IMG/VR virus record: IMGVR_UViG_3300025433_000326
Coordinates: 1 to 54,648 of that record
Origin: a virus
Length of the DNA stretch: 54,648 nt
Reading direction: 5' to 3' (one strand)
Shown in pieces: positions 17,811 to 25,466 of the stretch. Both the position numbers and the translations under genes were made by a program. Within the stretch, counting starts at the first letter, position 1, and each line of letters begins with the position of its first letter. The notes under the pieces are model-generated. The model was not told the DNA's origin, did not search any database, and worked only from the letters and a program-made list of their open reading frames with translations.

Positions 17811-20395
17811 ATGACAACATTATTGATCAGCACAAAGGAATTGGCTTGCCGAGAACAAGCAGCTTGATTCTGGACATTGACACTGAAGCGGTAACACCAG
17901 GTAATCTGGATTTCACGCTGTCAATGGCAGCCAAAGTTGATTTCACCGACAACTACACAGTTCGCGTAATTACCGCGCCTGCGTCAGACTATGCCGTGGA
18001 TTGGGGGGATGGAAACGAAACAATACAATCAAGCTCTTCAGCCTTGCTTCATACATACGCTACTGCAGGAGAGTACCAAATAACAATCTATGGGCTGCTG
18101 GGAGGAGGTATCCATCCTTGGTTTGATGAAGGCGCTAGCGCAAATCTAATTACTGGAGTAGGTGCTACAGATAATGCGCGGTTTGCCAATATATTTACGG
18201 CTTTCAGGGAGTGCTCAAACCTCGCATCAGTAAGTTCCAGCTTTGAACTTGGAGGCGCAACTGTCCTTGCCTCTACTTGGGCATCTTGTGCTAACTTAAC
18301 ATCTTTCCCTTTAATTGATTTCAGTCAAGTTACTGTACTGGCTAGTGGCTGGCCTGGGGTTGTTAACTGGCGTAGTAATAACACTTTAGGTGTATGGGAA
18401 AACTGCACAGGGCTTACCAGCTTCCCGCTCATCAATACCAGTAATGTCACTGTCTTTAGCCAAACCTGGCGGGACTGCAATAGCCTTAATTCGTTCCCGT
18501 TGATTGACACAAGTAAAGGGACTGACTTTTACTTTACCTGGGCTCGCTGCACTAGCCTTACTTCATTCGCGTTGATTGACACAAGTAAAGGGACTAACTT
18601 TCAGGCGGCCTGGCGGGAATGCAATAGCCTTAATTCGTTCCCGTTGATTAACACAAGTGAAGGGACTAACTTTCGCTTAACCTGGAGTAGCTGCAATAGC
18701 CTTAATTCATTCCCGTTGATTAATACGAGCAATGGCACTAACTTTAACCAAGCCTGGCGGGACTGCAATAGCCTTACTTCGTTCCCGTTGATTGACACAA
18801 GTAAAGGGACTGACTTTAGCTATGCCTGGCGGTACTGCTATAGCCTTACTTCATTCCCGTTGATTGACACAAGTAATGGCATTAACTTTAGCGACGCTTG
18901 GAATAACTGCAATAGCCTTAGTTCATTCCCGTTGATTGATACAAGTAAAGGGACTAACTTTAACTCAACCTGGCGGGACTGCAATAGCCTTACTTCGTTC
19001 CCGTTGATTGACACAAGTAAAGGGACTGACTTTAGCTATGCCTGGCGGTACTGCTATAGCCTTACTTCATTCCCGTTGATTGACACAAGTAATGGCATTA
19101 ACTTTAGCGGCGCTTGGAATAACTGCAATAGCCTTAATTCGTTCCCGTTGATTGACACAAGTAATGGCACTAACTTTGCCTCAACCTGGTGGTACTGCAC
19201 TAGCCTTAGTTCATTCCCGTTGATTGATACAAGTAAAGGGACTAACTTTGACTCAACCTGGCGGGACTGCAATAGCCTTAATTCATTCCCGTTGATTGAC
19301 ACAAGTAATGGCACTAACTTTGCCTCAACCTGGCTGAACTGCACTAGCCTTAATTCATTCCCGTTGATTAATACGAGCAATGGCACTAACTTTGGCGAAA
19401 CCTGGCGGGACTGCAATAGCCTTAATTCATTCCCGTTGATTGACACAAGTAATGGCACTAACTTTGCCTTAACCTGGTATAACTGCACTAGCCTTAATTC
19501 ATTCCCGTTGATTAATACGAGCAATGGCACTAACTTTGGCGAAACCTGGCGGAACTGCACTAGCCTTAATTCGTTCCCGTTGATTGACACAAGTAATGGC
19601 ACTAACTTTGCCTTAACCTGGAATAACTGCACTAGCCTTACTTCATTCCCGTTGATTAATACGAGTAAAGGCATTAACTTTAACTCAACCTGGCGGGACT
19701 GCACTAGCCTTAGTTCATTCCCGTTGATTGATACAAGCAATGGCACTTACTTTAACGAAACCTGGTGGAACTGCACTAGCCTTAGTTCATTCCCGTTGAT
19801 TAATACGAGCAATGGCACTAACTTTGACTCAACCTGGCGGAACTGCAATAGCCTTAATTCATTCCCGTTGATTAATACGAGCAATGGCACTAACTTTCGC
19901 TTAGCCTGGCTGAACTGCACTAGCCTTAATTCATTCCCGTTGATTAATACGAGCAATGCGACCAACTTTACCTCAACCTGGCTGAACTGCACTAGCCTTA
20001 ATTCATTCCCGTTGATTGATACAAGTAATGTCACTGACTTTCCCAGAGCCTGGAAAAACTGCAATAGCCTTAATTCATTCCCGTTGATTAATACGAGTAA
20101 TGCGACCACGTTCGTAAGCGCATGGAGCGAATGCACGGCTTTAGCAGACTTCCCAGCTGGTGTATTCAACGGCTGTCCCTGTACGGATTTCACGATGGCC
20201 TTCAACGACTGTGCCCTGACTGCCACCTCTGTCAACAATATCCTTATATCTATTGAGTCAAACGGCACGTCAAATGGAACGCTTGAACTAAGTAATGTCT
20301 TGTCATTGGGCACCAACGCCGCTCCAACAGGCGCTGGCATCACCGCCAGAAACGCCCTGATCTCTCGCGGCTGGACCGTGAACGTCAACCCCTAG
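17807..20395 (+). CDS. PKD / BspA-type leucine-rich-repeat surface protein
   Basis: An 862-residue protein. Residues 45-97 form a PKD-like domain (YAVDWGDG ... HTYATAGEYQITIYG). From about 200 to 780 there are 24 consecutive 24-residue repeats of the BspA/DUF285 type, with fixed residues SFPLI, TS, F, W, C and SL. A degenerate repeat and a short cap end it. It has no signal peptide, and is coupled to the spike gene by an ATGA overlap, so it is probably a virion adhesin or receptor-binding protein. The gene is strikingly AT-rich for this window, a sign of recent transfer. A bacterial cell-surface adhesin carried as cargo is the alternative. Confidence 0.75.
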   Translation: MNDNIIDQHKGIGLPRTSSLILDIDTEAVTPGNLDFTLSMAAKVDFTDNYTVRVITAPASDYAVDWGDGNETIQSSSSALLHTYATAGEYQITIYGLLGGGIHPWFDEGASANLITGVGATDNARFANIFTAFRECSNLASVSSSFELGGATVLASTWASCANLTSFPLIDFSQVTVLASGWPGVVNWRSNNTLGVWENCTGLTSFPLINTSNVTVFSQTWRDCNSLNSFPLIDTSKGTDFYFTWARCTSLTSFALIDTSKGTNFQAAWRECNSLNSFPLINTSEGTNFRLTWSSCNSLNSFPLINTSNGTNFNQAWRDCNSLTSFPLIDTSKGTDFSYAWRYCYSLTSFPLIDTSNGINFSDAWNNCNSLSSFPLIDTSKGTNFNSTWRDCNSLTSFPLIDTSKGTDFSYAWRYCYSLTSFPLIDTSNGINFSGAWNNCNSLNSFPLIDTSNGTNFASTWWYCTSLSSFPLIDTSKGTNFDSTWRDCNSLNSFPLIDTSNGTNFASTWLNCTSLNSFPLINTSNGTNFGETWRDCNSLNSFPLIDTSNGTNFALTWYNCTSLNSFPLINTSNGTNFGETWRNCTSLNSFPLIDTSNGTNFALTWNNCTSLTSFPLINTSKGINFNSTWRDCTSLSSFPLIDTSNGTYFNETWWNCTSLSSFPLINTSNGTNFDSTWRNCNSLNSFPLINTSNGTNFRLAWLNCTSLNSFPLINTSNATNFTSTWLNCTSLNSFPLIDTSNVTDFPRAWKNCNSLNSFPLINTSNATTFVSAWSECTALADFPAGVFNGCPCTDFTMAFNDCALTATSVNNILISIESNGTSNGTLELSNVLSLGTNAAPTGAGITARNALISRGWTVNVNP
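18413..20140 (+). repeat. 24 tandem 72-bp repeats inside the LRR gene
   Basis: Each unit encodes 24 residues and the codons of the fixed residues are almost identical between units. Changes cluster at the pair before TW/AW, the pair after W, and Asp/Asn after PLI. The blocks at about 18771-18930 and 18987-19146 are near-identical copies 216 bp (three units) apart. Confidence 0.9.
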
Positions 20396-20404
20396 CCCCC
20401 TCCC

Positions 20405-20944
20405 ATGAGCTACGTCCTCGCCATTCCGTCTACCACCCCTGTCCTTGCCACCCGCGCCGCGCTCCAGGCTGCCTACCCGTCCAGCATCTTCCCCGCAAGC
20501 TTTGCCGGCCTGGAGGATTTCCACGTCTACTCAGTCACCCCATCCCTCGAGCCCGAATACGACCCCACCACGCACAAGCTCATCCTTCAACCCTTCACCG
20601 GCTCCGGCAGCTCCTGGACGCAAGCCTGGACAATCGAGCCTCTATCAGCGGCTGAGCTGGCTGCCCTCAACCCGCCCCAGTGGCAGGAGTTCGCCGCCGC
20701 TGTTGTGATGGATCCAGCGATCAACAGCATGTTGACTGCTGTCGCCGCCGCCGGATTCCCCGCGCTGGCTGGAGGCCTGCAGGTCGGCATGGGCCAGGCC
20801 GCCGAGGGCAAGCCTCAAACGTTTGTGACCATGTGGGCCGGAGTCACCCCGATGCTCACCGAAGGCCTTGCCGCGCACCTTGCAGCGATGGCCACCACCT
20901 ACCACCTGCCAGCGGCGTTTGTTGCAAACTTGAATCCAGCGTAG
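20405..20944 (+). CDS. Hypothetical protein downstream of fibre genes
   Basis: A 179-residue protein ten bases after the LRR gene. It has a PxQWQEFAAAVVMDPAINSML segment, an Ala/Gly-rich helix, and GC content back at the local level. Position suggests a fibre assembly chaperone or small virion protein. No family is recognised. Confidence 0.5.
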   Translation: MSYVLAIPSTTPVLATRAALQAAYPSSIFPASFAGLEDFHVYSVTPSLEPEYDPTTHKLILQPFTGSGSSWTQAWTIEPLSAAELAALNPPQWQEFAAAVVMDPAINSMLTAVAAAGFPALAGGLQVGMGQAAEGKPQTFVTMWAGVTPMLTEGLAAHLAAMATTYHLPAAFVANLNPA

Positions 20945-20970
20945 ACTTTCCGCATCATCGCTTTGCGACA

Positions 20971-21213
20971 ATGCGCTCCCGCTTCATCCTGGCAACGGCA
21001 CTTACCACGGCCGCCGTGGTCCTGATCCCCACTGCCGCCCTGGCCCAGGCTGTCACCCCTGGCAGCGTTGTCGCGTACATCACCATGATTGGGAGCATCT
21101 GGTTTGCGATTGACAAGGTGATTGACTTGCTCCCGCTCCCCGAGAACACCCTGATTCAGTTCATCCGGGACACCCTTAACGCTTTTTTCGCCCAGCAAAA
21201 ACAGAACCGGTAG
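20971..21213 (+). CDS. Holin-like small membrane protein
   Basis: An 80-residue protein with a signal-like N-terminus (hydrophobic, ending ALAQA), one transmembrane helix (VVAYITMIGSIWFAIDKVIDLL) and a charged tail. It is the first gene of a set that ends with an endolysin, so a holin or spanin-like role is likely. T TTT TTC near its 3' end is phased for -1 slippage into an open frame reaching 21524. Confidence 0.55.
   Translation: MRSRFILATALTTAAVVLIPTAALAQAVTPGSVVAYITMIGSIWFAIDKVIDLLPLPENTLIQFIRDTLNAFFAQQKQNR
21183..21189 (+). other. Possible -1 slippery site (TTTTTTC)
   Basis: The codons GCT TTT TTC give the heptamer T TTT TTC. Slippage moves into a frame open from 21189 to 21524. Homopolymer sequencing error is the main alternative. 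Confidence 0.4.
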
Positions 21214-21524
21214 ATCCGTTCCGGGATTTCAAGTGGCAGGGCGACCCGGAGCCCGGCGCTGCGCAGGTCCCTGGCGGGAAGATGCTTTTGACGTTTGAGC
21301 TCGGCGGGCCCACGCCAGCAGAACAGAACGCTCGCATCCTGAACGAGCTGCTGACAGAGCATCGCGTCAGCAAAGCAATCAGCGATTTTGAGGAAGCCCA
21401 ACCAGAAGAGGAAGCCCCCGCCCCGATCTTCACTGAAGAGCCGATCGATCCAAACCTACAGACCGGAGATAGCCGGCTGCTCGGCGGCGCGATGGAGATC
21501 AAGGCGCCTCACCAGCGCTCATAG
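21189..21524 (+). CDS. Acidic cytoplasmic extension of the holin-like protein
   Basis: Read from the slippery site this frame gives 111 residues starting RPAKTEPVDPFRDFKWQGD and ending in a Glu/Pro-rich stretch. The only internal ATG (21282) would discard the coding-looking DPFRDFKWQGD part and has a badly spaced ribosome site. A fusion of about 184 residues (membrane protein plus acidic tail), made by frameshift or split by a one-base error, is the best reading. Confidence 0.5.
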   Translation, partial: RPAKTEPVDPFRDFKWQGDPEPGAAQVPGGKMLLTFELGGPTPAEQNARILNELLTEHRVSKAISDFEEAQPEEEAPAPIFTEEPIDPNLQTGDSRLLGGAMEIKAPHQRS

Positions 21525-21599
21525 ATGGCCGCGGCGATCGGCTGTGGCACCATCGCCTTAAACTGAGCTCAAGCAGCCGCAGAGGGCGGGATGGGCTAA

Positions 21600-22241
21600 A
21601 TGTTTGTCCTGGATGATCTCTTGGCAATTGGCGCGACTGCAAGCGCCGTTACCGTGTGGCTAAAAAGAAATGACTGGGTGATGCCAATTCTTTCCAGAGC
21701 ACAGCGCAAGGTTTCGCGGCTTATGCCAGGGGCCGGAAGGGATCAAATACTGGCCGAGATACTGTATGAGCTGAAGCCAAACGGCGGCTATTCACTGAAA
21801 GACACAGTGAATCGAATTGAGCAAAACCAAAAAGAACTGCGCCTAAAAGCTCAAATAGTGGCAGTAGCTCAGTCACTGCAGCAGAACATGCTGAACATCG
21901 CGGTGGCTCGCTTTGATGATGACGGCCTGCTGGTTGAGGCAAACCAGCCATGCCTACACCTGCTTGGCCTAACACATCGTGAAGCATTAGGCAGTGGATG
22001 GAAGAACGCAATAGCAGAAGACGCAAGAGGATCGATAGCAACAGAGTGGTGTTGTTCTATCGATGATCGCCGCGACGTGCGGATGGACGCTTGCATTTTT
22101 AACCGCACCACCCGAGAGAAAAGCTTAGTTTCTATAGAAGCCAATCGACTAGAGGTAGATGATCGAGTGTTTGGCTGGCTTGCATGGATGAGGCCGGTTC
22201 CGATGTCACGTTCAGAAGCTGCCGAAGCAGAAGCCGCCTGA
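21600..22241 (+). CDS. Membrane-anchored PAS-domain protein in the lysis cassette
   Basis: A 213-residue protein. It has an N-terminal hydrophobic segment (LLAIGATASAVTVWL), a linker with LKPNGGYSLKDTVNRIEQNQ of the kind found in small phage membrane proteins, a short coiled coil, and a PAS domain at about 95-205 (NIAVARFDDDGLLVEANQPC ... GWLAWMRPV). No kinase, cyclase or DNA-binding output is present. It lies between the holin-like gene and the endolysin, so it may tune lysis or membrane state to a host signal. The PAS call is fairly firm; the role is inference. Confidence 0.6.
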   Translation: MFVLDDLLAIGATASAVTVWLKRNDWVMPILSRAQRKVSRLMPGAGRDQILAEILYELKPNGGYSLKDTVNRIEQNQKELRLKAQIVAVAQSLQQNMLNIAVARFDDDGLLVEANQPCLHLLGLTHREALGSGWKNAIAEDARGSIATEWCCSIDDRRDVRMDACIFNRTTREKSLVSIEANRLEVDDRVFGWLAWMRPVPMSRSEAAEAEAA

Positions 22242-22314
22242 CCGCCAGCCATGAATCCTCCCTGTTGCCAGGTCATCATTCAGCAGTAACGTCGAGGGGT
22301 GCGCGTAAAAGCCA

Positions 22315-23049
22315 GTGAAGCCTTCCCTTTTTCAGTACGCCCAGGCCACCAAGCGCGACCTGCCCCGCCACCAAGAGTTTTGGCAAGCTGTGGAGGACAT
22401 GCTGAGCGATGAGCAGCGCCAGGCCCTCTCAGATGGCGGCGCTGTGCGCGCTGCGCTCTGGCTTGCCCCTGAACAACCCCCGGCCCCCCCGGAGCCGGCT
22501 GGCTTCAACTGGAATCGCGCCAGGCAGGCCTGCTGGGACCTGATGCAGGTGATCTACGCCCATGAAGGCGGAACCGTTGATCCCTATGAAGCCTTCAACC
22601 GTGGAGTGGCCGGCGACAGCCTCCGCCAGCGGTGGCCCGGCGGTGGCCTCCAGGTGCTCAGCATCGGTGAAATCATTAACCTCCAGCAATCTGAGAAGAT
22701 CTTTGCCGTTGGCGCCCTCCAGGTGATCCCTTCCACCTTGCTGGAGCTCCTTCCTGATTCAGGCCTGACCCATGAGGATCGCTTTGATGCCGCCAGCCAG
22801 GACCGCCTCACCCTCACAATCCTGCTGAAAGGCCGGAAGCGGCCGGCCCTGACCCGCTACCTGATGGGGGGCCACGATCAAAACGCTGCACTGGATGATC
22901 TGGCCTACGAATGGGCCAGCCTGCCCAATCACACCGGCCGCGGCTGGTACGACGGTGATGAAGGAGGCAACCGCGCCAATGGCGAGCTCTCTGAGATCAA
23001 AGAGGCCCTGATCAAGGCCCGCATGAACTGGGCCATCCTGCGGCGATAA
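22315..23049 (+). CDS. Endolysin (lysozyme-like)
   Basis: A 244-residue protein from a GTG at 22315. After a Pro-rich linker the catalytic-like region begins with AHEGGTVDPYEAFNRGVAGDS (E84 is the likely acid) and continues with FAVGALQVIPSTLLEL and TRYLMGGHDQN. The layout is that of a muramidase or transglycosylase endolysin. It lacks a signal peptide, so it needs the upstream holin. It converges with the M15 gene, four bases from stop to stop. Confidence 0.7.
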   Translation: MKPSLFQYAQATKRDLPRHQEFWQAVEDMLSDEQRQALSDGGAVRAALWLAPEQPPAPPEPAGFNWNRARQACWDLMQVIYAHEGGTVDPYEAFNRGVAGDSLRQRWPGGGLQVLSIGEIINLQQSEKIFAVGALQVIPSTLLELLPDSGLTHEDRFDAASQDRLTLTILLKGRKRPALTRYLMGGHDQNAALDDLAYEWASLPNHTGRGWYDGDEGGNRANGELSEIKEALIKARMNWAILRR

Positions 23050-23053
23050 GGGC

Positions 23054-23860
23054 TCAGTACGGCCACCGAGCAGCAGGCCAGGCCCCGGCGCCAGGCACAA
23101 ACCCACCCTGCCGCCGGTCCAGGTGAATGAAGCCCCTCCGGCGGCCGTCACCCAGCCCCCCGGTCCAGCGGCGACTGATCCAGTTGTAGAACGAATCGAG
23201 GCTTGCCCCGATCGGGTACAGGTCAACAGCCAACCCGCTGACGTGGTAGCTGCCCCACACACCACCCACCTGCCGGTTGATTGGTTCCGGCCGATAGAAC
23301 GATGTCACCCCCAGCGGCCGCCTCCAGGCGGTGCGCACCTTCTGGTATTCGGCCGCTGTCGCCAGGATCCGGCGAATGTCGGCGCTGTTGGCCGGTGGCC
23401 GGCGGCGGTGATCAAACTGCAGCACCTCGCCCACCGTCAGGTTCGGGGTGACCAGACAGCTGAAATCACTCCAATCAATTGGGCCGGCCGCCGGGCGGGT
23501 TGCCGCCTGCAGCCGCCTGAAGTGGGGTGAGTAGACAATCCAGGAGCCAGCACCGCTGGCCAGCTCCACCCGTTCGCTGGCGTGTTCCGGGATCTCCGTT
23601 GTCTCCACGACGCCATAGGTCTGGCCGCGGCGAACAGCAACTTTCTGATCCGCTGGCAGGCTGCTGGCCTGCTCGGTGCTCTTCTTTAGCCAGGTGTCTT
23701 CGACGGCTTGGAGGGTGAAGAAGAGCGGCCGCGGCTTTGCTTCCGCAGCCTTTGAGGCATCAACCGCGGGGCTTGATTCAGCCGGCTGCTGGGGCGCCAT
23801 CGCCAGGGTTTTCTGCGGTTTGATCGCCATCTGCCGGGTTTTGCGCTGCTTTGGCTTCAT
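23054..23860 (-). CDS. M15-family peptidoglycan peptidase
   Basis: A 268-residue protein. The C-terminal domain has the zinc-peptidase signature SYHVSGLAVDLYP (H206, D213) and GFIHLD (H247), preceded by VTSFYRPEPINRQVGG, as in D-Ala-D-Ala carboxypeptidase-like M15A enzymes. Residues 45-110 may form an SH3-like wall-binding domain. It is the last gene of the early minus-strand operon and overlaps the previous gene, with in-frame starts at 23830 and 23800 as alternatives. It could assist lysis, or modify the wall early in infection. Confidence 0.75.
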   Translation of the reverse strand: MKPKQRKTRQMAIKPQKTLAMAPQQPAESSPAVDASKAAEAKPRPLFFTLQAVEDTWLKKSTEQASSLPADQKVAVRRGQTYGVVETTEIPEHASERVELASGAGSWIVYSPHFRRLQAATRPAAGPIDWSDFSCLVTPNLTVGEVLQFDHRRRPPANSADIRRILATAAEYQKVRTAWRRPLGVTSFYRPEPINRQVGGVWGSYHVSGLAVDLYPIGASLDSFYNWISRRWTGGLGDGRRRGFIHLDRRQGGFVPGAGAWPAARWPY

Positions 23861-24098
23861 TCTGAAGCCGTAACGCCTCCATGGCTTCCTTTTCGTTGGG
23901 CATCGGCCGGTTCAGGCCCGTGAAGGTTCCATGAAGGGTGTGGGTCGGTTGATCCCGGCCGGCGGCCTCATAGAGCATCCGCATCTTGATGATCCGGTTT
24001 GACATCGCCACGTGATCGGTGGCCCCAGGGCTGCGGGGGGCAGTGCGCAGCGTCTTGAGGTGCTGCTCGAGGGTTTGCTTCAACTTGGGCATTTCCAT
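23778..24098 (-). CDS. Small hypothetical early protein
   Basis: A 106-residue protein starting MEMPKLKQTLEQHLKTLR (a second ATG at 24092), with a central helical part and a Glu/Ala/Asn-rich acidic tail that overlaps the start of the M15 gene. Part of the early minus-strand operon. No family is recognised. Confidence 0.45.
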   Translation of the reverse strand: MEMPKLKQTLEQHLKTLRTAPRSPGATDHVAMSNRIIKMRMLYEAAGRDQPTHTLHGTFTGLNRPMPNEKEAMEALRLQNEAKAAQNPADGDQTAENPGDGAPAAG

Positions 24099-24447
24099 TG
24101 ATCGGCGAGAAGGCAGGGCATCCATCGGCGCGGATGACCCGGCCGCTTGCCTCTGGGATGCCTAGGGAACAGATTCTGCCTGAAGCGCTCTTGTCCCTGG
24201 TTCCCACCCCGGTCCAGTGGCAGCAGTCCCTACAGGTTGAGCAGAACGCGCTGGTTTTCCTGATCTCCATCCGCGGCAGCTCCGGGCAGATCGAGCGGTT
24301 ACAGGCCCCCGAGGCAATCCGGTAGACCAGCAACGCCGACACCTGCAGATCCTCGGCCAGCTGCTCCCGCACCTGGCAGGAGGGCAGGCCCGGGGCGGTG
24401 AGGATGGTCCGCACCAGTGCCTCCCTCTCGGCTGATGGCGCGATCAT
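23968..24447 (-). CDS. Cys-rich putative zinc-binding early protein
   Basis: A frame of 159 residues starting at ATG 24447 with an ATGA overlap to the previous gene. The first 40 residues look like a small HTH (REQLAEDLQVSALLVYRIASG). Cysteines follow as ICPELP, CSTCRDCCHW, ICSLG and DGCPAF, a zinc-ribbon-like set. The last 40 or so codons overlap the next gene and look non-coding, so the real end may have been moved by a frameshift. A regulator or replication accessory is possible. Confidence 0.45.
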   Translation of the reverse strand: MIAPSAEREALVRTILTAPGLPSCQVREQLAEDLQVSALLVYRIASGACNRSICPELPRMEIRKTSAFCSTCRDCCHWTGVGTRDKSASGRICSLGIPEASGRVIRADGCPAFSPINGNAQVEANPRAAPQDAAHCPPQPWGHRSRGDVKPDHQDADAL

Positions 24448-25079
24448 GGCAACGGCCGGGTGTACCGGTAGCCCCACCATTGCTGGCTGATAACGCTGCC
24501 ATCCTTCGCCAGGTTTGTCTCACGGCAGGCGATCGGCCATCCGAACTTGTCGTAATAGATGACGGCTTTCTCTTCGATTCCCCCCGGCCGGTAGAGGTGG
24601 CGGCGCTTGCACCAGCCTGAGCAGGGCATCCCATCAAACGGCACAGGCTCTGGAAGGGTGGTGTGCTCATTGACCACCTGGTGCCCCTGGTCATCAATGA
24701 TGATCTGCAGAGCTCCCGGCGGAAATCTCCGGCCTTCTGGCGGAACGATCAGGCCGGGCGCCGGCATCCTCAAAATGAACCCCCCGCCTGGATCATCCCC
24801 CTCGACGGTGAGGAACTGAAGCAGGTGATGCCGGCTGGCAATTTTCCCGATCGGCCGGCGCACAAAGGCCGCGGCCGCGTTATGGACCTGGCGGCGGCTC
24901 TGGCCTTCCTCGCCGTGCATCTCCCAAGGCGTTGCGTAGATCCAATCGAGGCCTTTTTCTGGTGGTCCTGCGGCGACGCTGGCGCTGCTGAGGCAGGCCA
25001 GCTGGCTCAGCAGCCTGTGATCCTTCGCCAACATGTTGATGTTGCTCTGGCCCAAGGCCTCCACAATCGGTGAGTCCAC
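24444..25079 (-). CDS. Hypothetical early protein
   Basis: About 211 residues from a GTG at 25079, or 196 from ATG 25034; the N-terminal part overlaps the nuclease frame. Notable segments are GLDWIYATPWEMHGEEGQSR near the start and MPCSGWCKRRHLYRPGGIEEK, a Cys/Trp/His patch, near the end. The C-terminus YYDKFGWPIACRETNL may bind nucleic acid or metal. I do not recognise it. Confidence 0.45.
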   Translation of the reverse strand: MDSPIVEALGQSNINMLAKDHRLLSQLACLSSASVAAGPPEKGLDWIYATPWEMHGEEGQSRRQVHNAAAAFVRRPIGKIASRHHLLQFLTVEGDDPGGGFILRMPAPGLIVPPEGRRFPPGALQIIIDDQGHQVVNEHTTLPEPVPFDGMPCSGWCKRRHLYRPGGIEEKAVIYYDKFGWPIACRETNLAKDGSVISQQWWGYRYTRPLP

Positions 25080-25464
25080 GGTTTCGGCGAAAGAGAATGA
25101 GGTCCGAGAGGAGCTGTAGCCAGTTTGGGTTTGCATCGTAGAGATGGGTTTCGGTGAACGAGATCAAGGCCCAACCCGAAAGCTGAGCAAGGGCGGATTT
25201 TGTGCAATCGCGGGTTATCCCATTGCCAGTGGAGTGACCGCCGGGCCTCCAGATGCCGCCTTGTATTTCAAGCGCCACCGCAGCATCAGGCCAGGCGAAA
25301 TCAGCACGGAACGGCGGTGGCCGGCGGGCCTTAAGCCCTTCCTGCTTCTGCCAATGCGCCCAGCTCACCCAGGCGTCCAGGGCATGCTCCCGCACAAAGG
25401 GGAGCAGGGGATAGCTGACCAGCCACTGAGCAGCAAAGGCTTCCTCTAGGTGGCTGGGGGCCAT
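24880..25464 (-). CDS. PD-(D/E)XK-like nuclease
   Basis: Starts at ATG 25464, three bases below the previous stop. The recognisable part covers about 125 residues: FRADFAWPD (D55), VALEIQGGIW (E66, with Gln where Lys is usual), GGHSTGNGITRDCTK (H77, D86, K89) and GWALISFTETH. This matches phage endonucleases of the DUF559/VSR-like fold. The frame runs on for about 70 residues over the next gene and may end earlier in reality. It probably processes DNA ends next to the ERF recombinase. Confidence 0.6.
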   Translation of the reverse strand: MAPSHLEEAFAAQWLVSYPLLPFVREHALDAWVSWAHWQKQEGLKARRPPPFRADFAWPDAAVALEIQGGIWRPGGHSTGNGITRDCTKSALAQLSGWALISFTETHLYDANPNWLQLLSDLILFRRNRGLTDCGGLGPEQHQHVGEGSQAAEPAGLPQQRQRRRRTTRKRPRLDLRNALGDARRGRPEPPPGP

Positions 25465-25466
25465 CC

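Noticed and set aside
18413-20140. CRISPR array or diversity-generating retroelement
   Set aside because: The repeats are one continuous reading frame of leucine-rich repeats without spacers. No reverse transcriptase or template repeat is in the window.
19054-20388. Long minus-strand open frames opposite the repeat gene
   Set aside because: They are repetitive mirror images of the repeat DNA with no ribosome sites; the plus frame has the PKD domain and operon coupling.
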